Below, in pieces: positions 27,501-39,500 of a stretch of 64,000 nucleotides of DNA (position 1 is its first letter; every line of letters starts with the position of its first letter). This DNA comes from Hyperoodon ampullatus (lineage: Eukaryota > Chordata > Mammalia > Artiodactyla > Ziphiidae). Both the position numbers and the translations under genes were made by a program. Under the pieces are notes generated by a model. It searched no databases, had not been told where the DNA came from, and saw only the letters and a list, made by a program, of their open reading frames with translations. The DNA is taken from NCBI GenBank assembly GCA_949752795.1, contig OX457061.1:6135239-6199238 (forward strand). Reading direction: 5' to 3'.

Positions 27501-30500
27501 TGCTCTGTGACGGGAAGGCTCCAGTGACTCAGGGCTGTTGCTGAAAAACCACTCACCTTGCCTCCACTCCCATTTTACAGAGACCAAGAGAGGAGCAATG
27601 TCCAAAATCACCAGCAAGTTGGTGGCCAGGCTCCTGGCCTCTGTACCACCCCACGAGGAGGAGGCGGATGGTGCCACCCACTGCAGGTACCAGGGTTCCC
27701 ATGGGGCACGCCCTCTGGTGCTCCAGGCTTTCTCCTTTCTCCCTCAGAGCCCTCCGAGCCCAAGGTCACATGGCTGGTGAATACCAGCGCCCAATACTGC
27801 CCACCGGGCAGCCACCTGCTTGAAAGAGAGAAGGCCAAGGGGGGTGGGGTGGGGCGCGGGGCGGGGACAGGCAGTTTTGATGGAGGCGACTTGGCTTATG
27901 CTGACTTGGCTGAAGTCAGGCCCAGAGGACAGGCCCCTGGCTGACCAGGGATGATGCTGGGGTTGGGAGTGACTGTGGGGTATCAGGGTAGGAGGCTGGG
28001 GCTGGTGGTCCCGGGAGGGCACTACAGGTTCCTTGCTGTTACCAGATACTGACACAAGGTGGCGCCCTGGTCAAGAGCGGGACGATGGCCCCTCCAGGTG
28101 GTCTGCTCCCACCTGCCTCCTACCTGGCCCTCCCTCTGTCCCATTCCAAGGACTTCCCTGGATCCTGTGGCATGAGGAGTGCAGTGCAGACTAGAACCAG
28201 CTCTGCTGGCTCCTGCCAGGCTTTTTGTAAGCTACCACTTACGTCTTAGACACCCAGACACCTGCCCTTCTAGAGAGCACCATCCATGCACAGGGGAGAC
28301 ATTTTGGCCATTTTGACCCAAAGCCAGAAGCAACTCTGGCAGCCAGTGGGATCCACTGGGTGCCGCAGGGAGATTTTACAGAACAGTGGAATCCATTCAA
28401 CACATTTCCTCAAGCTCCTACTATGTGCCAGGCACGGTGCTGGGACCTAAACTTCCTGTTGTCCACTGGGCCTTCACAGCAGCCCTGTGTGGAGGGACAG
28501 GTGTGACCCCACTGGACAGCTGAGAAAACTGAGGCTCAGAAAGGAGGTGTGAACTGCCCGGCACCAGGGAATTGACCCAGGGGTGGCTATCTCCACCCCA
28601 CACTGTGCTGTAGCCCAAAGGGGGTCCCAAGGGACTGGTTTGCCCAGGACTGTGTGAATCCATGCCCTGTGAGAAAGCCTGGGTCTTGGGGAGAGGCAGG
28701 GGTCACCAAGCACCGATCCTAGGACCCTGGGGCCTTCCTCAGCCCCAGTTGTTACAATACCCAGGCGCAGAGGGGCCCAGGGTTTAACGGGCACTCGGGG
28801 CTGGGGTTAAAGCAGATTATACTCCGTGAGTCACCTTCTGGCTGTGACCTCAAGCAACCCTCTTAACCACTCTGGGCCTAAATTGCCCCTAATAAAAAAT
28901 AGAGCTAATGCTAATACCCATCCTTTAGGGCTGCTGATGGGATGAAGTGCCTGGCATGGTCCTGGACAGGAGTGGGGACCCCATAAGCCTCCATACCCAC
29001 GCGCACTGCCCACAGTGACCGAGGGCACTGAAACATGGGTGGGTTTTCTCCCCCTCCCAGCCCAGAGCCCAGGGCCCAGCCTCACCTCTGGCAGGGCACG
29101 GCAAGCTGGCGTTCTCTCCTGCCACCCTCTCCAGCAGGCCACTGGTCTCATCGGGCCCCCAGTATGGCGGCTCTGGTGGAAGGTAATGTGGCCACACTCA
29201 CACGCCCAAACCCAAAGCCTGGTGCTCCCCCCACCAGGAGCCCAGGGCTGGTGGAGGGGGCATTCCCATCCAGAACCCCAGCTGGAATAAGGCGTTCCAG
29301 CCCTCAGCCTCAGGGAGAGTCAGGGCCATGGCACCAGCTCACCCCCTGCAGGGTGGCCCATGGAACAGCGCTCAGTGCCACGCACGACCCTGCGGGCTCG
29401 GGGGGCTGAGCTCAGGATCGTCCTGCCCTGCCTTCTCTGAGTGTGTTTCAAATTCATCATAGTGAAAATGCTAGCACCAGGGATCCAGAACTTTCTATGC
29501 ACCAGGCACCTCACACACATTCTCTCACTGACCCCTCACATGTTACTGGACCCATGTTACAGGGTCAGAGAGTGTAAATGACTGACCGATGGTTGTCCAG
29601 CTGGGAAGTGGGAGAAGCTGGCCCGCTGCTCTTCAGCCACCACCTCGCGGCGCCTGCACCCCACCCCGAGGATGGAGCCCCCCCAGGGCTGACGAAAGCG
29701 GCCCGACACGGCTTTGGGGGCTGGGAGGAAGGAAGGGGTCCAGCAGCTCAGAAGCCCAGGCTGCTGCTGGGGAAGTAAGCTATAGGGTTCAGGGGAGACT
29801 CACCCAGCACCCTGAGCTCCAGCTCCCAGGCATCCACCCCAGCGCTGCTGGAGGCCTCACAGCGATACATCCCAGCGTCCGAGGTTCGGATGGCCACGAA
29901 GTGGACGGAGCCCTCGGGCCCCCCGCCCCGCAGGGGCACCCCATCCTTGGACCAGGTCAGCTGGGGCTCCGGGTTGCCCTCGGCCACGCAGTTCAGGTCC
30001 AGAGTCTCTCCCACCAGTGCCTTCAGGACCCGCGGGCCCGGCTGCACCTGGGGGGGCACTGACAGGGCCACGGGGAGGGATGTCAAGGCAGGGGCCCCGG
30101 GTGGGGGGAGTCACAGAGCCCAGACTTACAGAGAGGGCCCAGCCTGCTGCAGGGCTCCCCACACCACTGGCCGTCGCCAACCAGCAGAAATCGTCATTAT
30201 GGGGGGCGATTGACAGTAGGGCATCCCGTGTGGACCTCCCCACAAGAGTAGAATCAGCCTTTCCCTTGAACACACGTGTTGCCATCAAAAAATCGCTCCT
30301 CGGGCTTCCCTGGTGGCGCAGTGGTTGAGAGTCCACCTGCCGATTCAGGGGACACGGGTTTGTGCCCCGGTCCGGGAAGATCCCACATGCTGCGGAGCGG
30401 CTGGGCCCGTGAGCCATGGCCGCTGAGCCTGCGCGTCCGGAGCCTGTGCTCCGCAACGGGAGAGGCCACAACAGTGAGAGGCCCGAGTACCGCAAAAAAA

Positions 30501-33500
30501 AAAAAAAAAAAAAAAAAAATCGATCCTCCGTGCTCAGCTTACTCCCCTTCCACCCCTCCCCAGCCCCCACCCCCATCCCTACCCCCAGGCTTGCACCCAG
30601 CACCATTTGAGAACCACCAGCTGGGAAACACCAGCTCAGTGCTGGATGGGGACATTGAGGCCCACGAGGCGGCGGGACTGACTCAGCCCAGGCGGCAGCA
30701 TGCACAGAAGGGGAGGTTCAAATCCCAGTCCTGCCCCTCTCGGCCACAGGACCCCACACTGGCTGGAGCCTCGGTTTCCCCTCCTCACAAAGAAGCCCTG
30801 GGATGAAATGAGATGCAGCACTAGAGCAGCCAGCATGGAGCCTGCTCCACAGCGGTGCCTAAAACACGGCGGCTAGACTCACTCTCAGGGTTCCCAGCTC
30901 GCTCTTTCCCTTTCCTGGCTTGGGGAGGATAGTGGGTATTGTTTCTTCTGCATTTGTGTTTTTCAAGCAACTTTCCCATCCTCCGTCCCAGTTGGTCCCT
31001 CCTACGGGGTGGGTGATGCTATGTCCATTTTGCAGATGAAGAAACTGAGGCTCAGAAAGGTTGTGTGACTTGACCAGAGTCACCCACTGCGTCGGCTCAT
31101 AGGAGCTGGACCGGCCCCAAGGCTGAGTCTGTGTGACCAGAAATCCAGGTGGCTTCCGTGGGGCCAGACTGGATGAGCCCGGGAGAATTCTCAAAGACGA
31201 GGACAAGTGTCCTGGGCCCTTGGGGGAAGCTGAGGACACCCAATCCCTTCCCAGCTTCAGAGTAGGAGCCCGAAGATAAGACCATCTATGGAAGCTGGCC
31301 CCTGGGCAGAGATCAGCTCCCCCACCCGGAGCCCAGAGCCTCACTGTCCAGGAGCACGAGGGTGTACATGCCCTGCCCGCGCCCCCACCCCCACCAAAAA
31401 CACTTGCTGCAAACAACAGCAGTTTCCACCGTGATGAATGCCTGATGTCTTCCACACCCTTTCTGACAACTATGGGATAGGCATTATTGCCTCCACTTTA
31501 TAGAAGAAGAATCCAAGGCTCAGAGAAGCCAAGCAGCTGGCCTAAGGTCACACAGCCAGTCCGTGGCAGAGTCAGCATTCAAACCCAGATCTGCCGACTC
31601 TGAGGCCCTGCTCATCCCCCTGCTTCCTGCTTCTCTGTTTCACTCCCATGCTCATGCAAACTTATAGAGAAGCTTTGAGCCCCTCCCTCTCTGAACCTCA
31701 GCCTGTCCACCTGTAAAATGGGGAGTCAGCTTAGATCAGGGGTCGGCTTTTTCTGGAAAGGGCTTTTTCTGAGAAGGTTTTGCAGACCAGATGGTCTCTG
31801 TCTCAACCACTTAACTCTGCCGTTACGGCGTGAAAGCAGCCACAGGCGCTACGTAACCGAACGTGTGTGATGGCGCTCCAATAAGGCTTGTATTTATGGA
31901 CACTGAAACCTGAATTCCATATAATTTTCATGTCACATTATTTGTCTTTTTTCCCCCAATCATTTAAAAATGTAGACATCATTGTTCACTCGTGGGCCAC
32001 ATGAAAACGGCATGTAGGTCAGTAGTGGCTGAGGGCTGCAGTCAGAGGACCCCTGTCTCAGACAACTCATCCCCGTGCTCCTGGAGATGACAAGGTCCCC
32101 GCCTCTTTGGTGGAGTGACTGGGTGGCTTCTGTGAATGGAACCTGGACACCCAGGTGAACATGCACTCCTGGGCCCCCACCCGAGCCAGGAACCAGGACC
32201 CCCTCCGTGGGTCCCCCTCCCAACGGCCAAGTCTCCAACGCCACGGGGCCCTGCCCTCTGCTCTCAGGGGGCCTCTGAACACACTCTCCGGGCTCAACCA
32301 AGGGGTTCAGGAGAGGGGAAGACGAGGGGTGAGAAGAAGGAGAGATAAGGCTTGAAAAAGACAGGAAATAGAGTTGATGGAAGAAACACTGGAGGGCCAT
32401 GAGGGGGTGACAGAGCCTGGCGTGGAGATGGGGGAGGGGCATGAGAGGCCTAAGAAAGATGGGGGCTGGAGGAGCGGTGTGAGACAGAGGCTGCCAGCCA
32501 GGGCCTTACCTTGCACCCTGAGGATGTAGTACTGAGCAGCGGACCCTGCAGGGTTACTGGCTGTGCATTCGTAGAGGCCGCTGTCACTCACCCGGGCCTG
32601 GGCCAGATGCAGGGAGCCTGATGGGAGGAGGCAATGCCTGTGGGAGTGAGGGGCACTGGTAAGACCCCAACCGACCCCACCTCTGCTGGAAAGGCCCAAG
32701 ACCCAACTTGAACCAGCTGCCTCCTCCAGGAAGCCTGCCAGGACTGAGGCAGTGTCCGCCACCCACCCTTCACTCCTCCCCCTGCCCTGCCTCCACTTCC
32801 CCCAAACCACAGGCCAAGGCCAGGTCCCCTCCAACTTGCATAACAGACAAAGAGCACTAGACTAGGAGTCCGCTGGCTGGGTTTAACTTTGAACCCTTCC
32901 CAGCTGGGTGAAGCAAGGCCCTTCACCTCTTGGAGCCTCCATTTCCTCATCTGTAAAATGGGCACATTAAGAAGTTCTCTGGCTGAGGCTGGTGAACAGA
33001 TTCCACGTGGGCTCAGCCCAGGGCCTGGTACCTAGTCGCCAGTAACTCTCCCTCCTCTAATGCACATGCCTACCGTTCCTCGACCCTGCCCTGAGAGTGG
33101 GGATGAGGCCCCATTTGGAGGTCCCCCCCAACGGCTTCCAGGGAGAAGCTGCAGCCCAGAGACCCTCTGCGTCTAATTGCCAGGTCTGGTCAGGCTCTGA
33201 ATCCAGGGCTTTTCAGTGTCCTGTTGTCCGGCGCTGTATTGGGCCCTCAGGAGGAAACTGTAGAGGTCCCCCATCGCTGTGCTCCCCAACCTGTCCCACT
33301 TTGCTGAAGTCACCTGGTCCCCATCCCACAGGGATCTGGGACCCCCAGCCAGGCTCCTGCAGCTGGGCTGGACCCGAGGGGGCCCCAGCAGATATGATGT
33401 CACCAGCCCACATGTGCTGGCTCCGTGCAGCCCCTGCCCCCCTAGAACTGGGTTGGCAGCTGCGGCCACTGGCCACAGCAGGGCCCCAAGTACAAGCAGC

Positions 33501-36500
33501 TGGCACAGGGGTGGGGAGTGGGGGTGGTAACCTCCAAGGGCCAGCTCTTCCCCCGCCTATGCTGATCAGGGTACAGCTGGGCTCCGGTCCTGGTCTCCAC
33601 TCCCCTCTCTGCTGAGTCTCAGATCCCTCCTCTGCAAAACGGGGATGACAATAGCCCCATCTCCCAAGCAGCTGCAAGCCAAGTGCTGGACGTGCACTTA
33701 TTAAACGGGTCAATATTGCTGGCAATTCACTCTCTGGACAACCACGGGTGACTAGCTTTGCTCTGCTGGTTTTCTGTCTCCCCATATGTAAAGTGGGCTT
33801 GTAATCCCCCTACCCAGTAAACCCTTCGTCCAGTTTGCCCTGAGCATCCAGCAGGCACCTGGGGCAAGTTCTCTGAGGACAGTTGTGAGTGATAGACCAG
33901 GCAGTGGTCTCTAGGGCCCAGGCACTGGGCTGGGACAACTAGGTCCGACCCTGTTCTGCCGTGTGCTTGCTGTGTGAGGCCGGGCAAGTCACTTAACCTT
34001 TCTGTGCCTCGGTTGTGTCTCCTTTTGGAAAAAAGAGACACAGTGGTACTTATCCCTCATAGGGTTGTCCAGAGAACTGAAAGACCTAATTCACAGCACA
34101 GTGCCTGGAACAGACGTGCTCAACAGAGGTCAGCTGTTATCATGGTGACGTCAGTGCATCCATAACGATACGCAATGCAGTTTTGCCTCGTTTAAAACTC
34201 TTATATAAATGGCATCATATGTATGTGTGGGGGTCTAATTCATTCACTTTTCACTGTTGTATAGTAGTCTGTGGTGTGATCGTACCACAGTTGGATTAAT
34301 TTGTTCTCCTTTTGGTGGGCATTGAAACATTGAGGTTTTTCTTTCCTCCCCCCCCGCTTCTTCATTCGTTCTTTCTTTCTTTCGCCACCAGAGTTCTCTG
34401 CACACTGATGTATGTGTCCCCACGCACAGGAGCAGGACTCCTGCGCCACAGGCTCACACGCCATCAGCTCTCACAGGTAGGGTCCATCATTCCCCCTTGT
34501 AGAGCAGGGTTTCTTATCAGAATCTTCCAGCTATATGTGAAACATACAGATTCCCAGGCCCCATCCAGAGACTCCGATCTGTGGGCGGAGGCTGGAATCG
34601 GGGTTTTACCAAGGTCCTCAGGGCGACCACCCCTTGGGAGCACTGCCCCAGGACACAGGGAAGTGCCCCTGCCCTGAGAAGCAGCCCGGCGGAGCAGGTG
34701 GGAACTGGGTTTTGACAGCAAGTGGCCCCCGCATCCACCACCATTCGGCCTCTTGAAGGCTGACCTTGGGCCAAGGACTCTGTCTCCCTGAGCCTCGGTG
34801 TCCTCAGCTGGGATCACAGGAGACGGCATGTATGGAGTGACACGATGCACACAAAGCCCATGGTCCCTGGGACATAGTAAGTGCTCGATAAACAGCCCAG
34901 CTGCTAGTAAAAACCACACCCCCCTCAACATGTCTGTGTTTTGTCCCCCAGCCCCCAATCAGCTGGGCAGCCCTAAGTAGGTCCCTTAATCTTCCAAACT
35001 GGAAGAAAAAAGGAAAAAACACAACACAGATGTTTTCTTGTCTCAGTGACAAGTAAACATTTCCCCTGTGCGGCTCCCCTCCCCTGGCTTGGCTTTTCTC
35101 AACCACAGTTTTTTTTCTTAAGTTAAATAATGTTGATATCCACCCAACACGAGCCAAATCAGTTTGAGGCTGAAACATACACACTGAGTCACACTTGATG
35201 CAGGGACACGGTTCCCTCAGGGGACTTTGCCACAAACCTCGACTAGCCAAGCAGGGATGCATGGGTCAGCAAAAAGAGGTCTAGGCTGAGCACCAGAGTT
35301 CTGGATCTGAGGTCCAATTCTGCTATAGACGTGCTGAGCCAGCCCAGGCAGGGCAGAGAATGTCTCCGAACCCCAATTTCTTCATATTTGAAAAGGCTGC
35401 TCTGGACTCCTTTATCTCAGAGGTTGCCTTCTAGTTCTTCTAAGAACTTTAGAGAAGCTGCTTCCTCCCTCACCAAGCCCTTAAAAGGAGAGGAAGTGGG
35501 AGCTTCTGGGATAAAAAAAAAAAAATAATGAAAGAAACTTCCAAAAGTGGAAACAATTCTCAACAATAAATGTAGGCATCTTGTCTTTCTCATGATGACC
35601 CCCAGGTCATTTCCTAGAAAGGGAAGGCTGCTCGCTATACCACAAAGGAGGAAACGGAATGAATGGAAATTCCATCTTACAAATGGTCAAGCTGAGGCCT
35701 GCAGAGCCCTCCCCATCACAACCCCCACCGCACCGGCTTGTGACCACCTGTCACCTGCGGGTCCTGAGAGGACACATCCCCAGCCATCTTATTTGTCTTT
35801 GTATCCTCAGAACCTAGCCCAGACCTGGCACAGAGCAAACCCCACTCGGACCAGATACAGGAAAAAGGTATGGGGCCTGGGGCAGACCAAACAGGACCTA
35901 GAGGTCTAGGGGTTCCAGGGCAGCCCTTCTGCACCGCCCCCCGCCCCATGTCCCCGGGTGCTCTCTCTCCACATTCCCAAGGCTCCTTGGGGTTTGGGGG
36001 TGGAGGGGTGTCAGGGGCAGGGGGGAGGTGGGAGGAAGTGGGGAGAGTGCTGCCGTGTGCCCTGTGCCTGTGGTGTAATTAGCAGCAGCCTCCCTGCGGA
36101 GGCAGGGCAGCCAGATGGCTCCGTGTGGCCCAGATGAAAACACGGAGAGGTTCGAGGGGAATTTCCTGTTTATGACCTCCACTGCGCTGGAGGCTTCACT
36201 GTTGGCTGCGAGGATCACACAGCCATGCAGATGATGGGGGACGGGGAGGGAGATCCACCTACCCTGCCGTGTCCCCCGGGCCCTATGACCTCCAAGGGGG
36301 ATGTATCCGCCTGGAGAGACCAAAGGGCATCTGATAGAAAGTGCAAATCCCAGGCCACACCTTCGCTGCAACCCAGCTTGGGGTCCCCTCTCCAGCTCCT
36401 CTGTGGCTCAGGGAAGCTGCCCCTGCTGCCCCAGCTGGACCCCTGCTCTCACTTACACACTCCTGGAGGCTTTATGGCATTTAACACACCCGTAATCACC

Positions 36501-39500
36501 TGTCGCTGTCTGATCGTTCCGTGAAGGGAGCGGCCAGGTTGCCCAGGTGGTTCCTGCCATGTTCCCAGCGCTTAGCACAGGGGCTGGCCCACAACAGGTG
36601 CTCGATAAATATTTGGTGGCAAATCCCAGCTGTCCCTGTCCACACACGTGCCCCTTCCCACCTTCACTCACACTGTTTCCCACACCCCACCCTGTCTCAG
36701 TGCAGCTCTCCTGCCCCCAGACCCCCTTCAAGGCAGCACAGCCTCTAGCTCCCCCATGAACCCTTCCCTGCCGAGTGCAGGCAGGTTACACTTCCCCTGC
36801 TCTGAGTTCCATGGAGCTGAGTTCAGCCAATTTCTCGTACATTCATTCATGCACTCACATGACAAAGAGCCACTGGGTTCAAGGTGGGCCACTGGGGTGA
36901 AGGAAATGCTCCCCGTCCTCAGGCTGCTCAGAATCTGGGTGGTTGGCCTGTGCCCAGGTCCTCTTGCTGTGTCCCATGCTCACCCTGCTGCCCCCGTTTC
37001 TAAAGGGCCCGTCCAACCTCACTGTGTGAGCAGAGCCTTCTGGGCGGAGGCTGTCGAATGAATGAATGGCACCCCCTGCAGAACCGAGCCCACCAGAGGC
37101 GGATCCTCACCCACAGCACGCAGTCGAACAGCGCTCAACAGACATCCACCACATGCAGATACATGCTGGGCGCTTGTCTGCTGGTCCAGGGTGGGGTCTG
37201 AGCCTGCAGCAGGGATTGCCCATCCCCCCCGCCCCCAGCACCAGTCAGGCTGGACAGCACCTTCAACCACCAGTGGCCACTCTGACCCTGACCCACACCA
37301 TAGACCCTTATAAGGAAGCCCCAAACGGAAACCTGAAGCTGGAGCAGTTTAGGAAGAGGGGCCGGATACCAACGAAAGGGCCAAGCACAATATATGAGCA
37401 CAGGGGAGAATACACATCCTCTGAGCCCATGCAACATAAACCCAGAGATGCTAACAGGTGACAGCTGTCTACACTTGAGTGCTTCCTATGCGCCACTGCA
37501 CAGCTAAGCCCTTCCGCGCACACTGTCACTTGAAACTCTCAACAGCCAAACCTGCAAGGCAGGCAGATCCTACTATCATCACCCCTTTTGCAGAGACCAA
37601 GAGAGATGAAGTCCTGCTGTCCATGGTCACCCAGCCACCAGGCCAGGAATCAGATGAGCTATGAAGATCCACCAAGGTAAAGACCCCACGAGGGGCCCCC
37701 GGGCAGTCCATGCCATGCCACTCGCTTCTAAGGAGGAAGCAGCTTTTCTCCTGGATCATCAGAACCCAGCTGCAGCCCCCACCTCTCCGCTGGGCCATGA
37801 GAGGGAGTGGGTGTGCCGACTGCCCTGCAGCATCCCCGGGGTGCTCAATCCTCTCCCTGTCCCCTCCCCTCCCCCGGATGCGGCTGGTTTGGCCCTGTGT
37901 GGGACCCTGGCCGGCTGCCCCCGGGAGCCAGTGCTGAAGCCAGGAGTACTCGCAGCTGTCCCAGATACACATCAGAACCAGAAACAAACATTGTTGCCTA
38001 GCAACACCACCTCGCCCCAGCATCCCTGGGCTGAATCATGGGACCAGAGCCACTAGGCACTCTGTCCAACCCTTTCATTTCTCAGACGGGAAGACTGAGG
38101 TCCAGAGAGGGGAAGGGTCTTGCTCAGGTTCATTCAGAGAGTTGGGGGCAAGGCTGGGATGGGACTTTAGGTCTTTTGCTACCTGATGTCACACACAGCT
38201 GGAGCCCACGTCTTCTCTCTCCTAGACAGTTTCGGCACAGTCCTGGGCACATGAGATGCTCAATAAATCCTGTGGACTTCTCAGTTCTGAATTCACAACT
38301 CAAATGGTCCTTTCACAAACAGCAGTCCCACAGGGTAAGAGGCACCCGATAACCATTCCCAGCCTTGGACTCAGCCATTGGCTTTCAGGGCTATACCCCA
38401 AGGAAATGACCCAGGAGATAAAGAGAAGCATTTGTGCAAAAATGTTCCAATAGCCCCATTTATTACCGCCAAAAACTGGCAATGGAGCATCTGCCCCAAA
38501 CAGAGAAAGAGCTTAGCAACGATGAGAGCTGAACGCCCTGGAATGTTATCTTGCCCTTTAAATGGAAAGCAATGACGTGGACCAGGATGAATCTAGAAAA
38601 TGGGTAAATGTGGAAAAATATCAATGATAAGGGCAGAATGGAAGATGCACTAAATTTAATTCCCTAGAAGCATCTACAAGAACACACTGGAAGGGGTCGT
38701 GGACACAGGTGGGTGGTTTAGAGTTTCATGGCTACTCAAGCTCCTACTATGTTTTCTTTCCATTAGGACTTTCTGACCCAGGAGGTCAAGGCTCCCTGAG
38801 TTCGGAATATTCTCTAGAATCCCCAGAAAGAGCAGTGGCCTGCCCGATCTTGGCCCAGAAGCCTGATATGTGTGTGTCCACATGTTCTCATGTCTGCATC
38901 TCTGGTGTGTCTGTGTGCATGTCCACATGTGTTTGTATCTGTGTTTGTGTCAGTGTGCATGGCTGTGTGTCTATGTGTGTCTGTGTCTGTCTGTGCGCCT
39001 GTCCATGTGTATTCATGTCTATATGTGTCCGTGCATGTCTGTATATGTCTGTGCATGTCTATGTGTGTCTGCGGGTGTGTGGGTGTGCACGTTAGGGCCC
39101 AGCCCGGGAAGTGAGAAGATCAGGATCCCAGTTCCCCACACCCCATGGCTTCTGTTTCCCCCTCAAGGCACTGGGCATGATGCCGCTCACCCCACCCACC
39201 TCCAGGATGGCCAGCAGAAGAAGAGGGCCACCCCCCGCCCAAACAGAGATGCAGGAGGCCTCAGAGGCTCGGCCACATTGTGGTTCTCAACCCTGATTGC
39301 ACCAGAGTTACCAAGGAGCTTTGAAGAAACACCAACACTGGAGGTCTGTTGGTGACCCTGACTGCAGCCCTTGGCCAAGGTTGGCACAGGTTCAGGAAAG
39401 AGAGGCCCCGGGCAACCCGAATAGGTTCAGGCCTTCCCCCATCCAAGGACAGAGAAGGGGGCCACCACAGAAGAGAGGGCAGCTCAGCCAGGCAGAAGGA

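Noticed and set aside
29857..30705. 282-codon minus-strand frame covering a SINE and part of exon 14
   Set aside because: It combines antisense SINE sequence, intron and the wrong frame of Ig8.
32617..32624. Inner acceptor (catcag) for exon 13
   Set aside because: It would start the exon in phase 1, but the partner donor of exon 12 is phase 2. The outer acceptor joins in frame.
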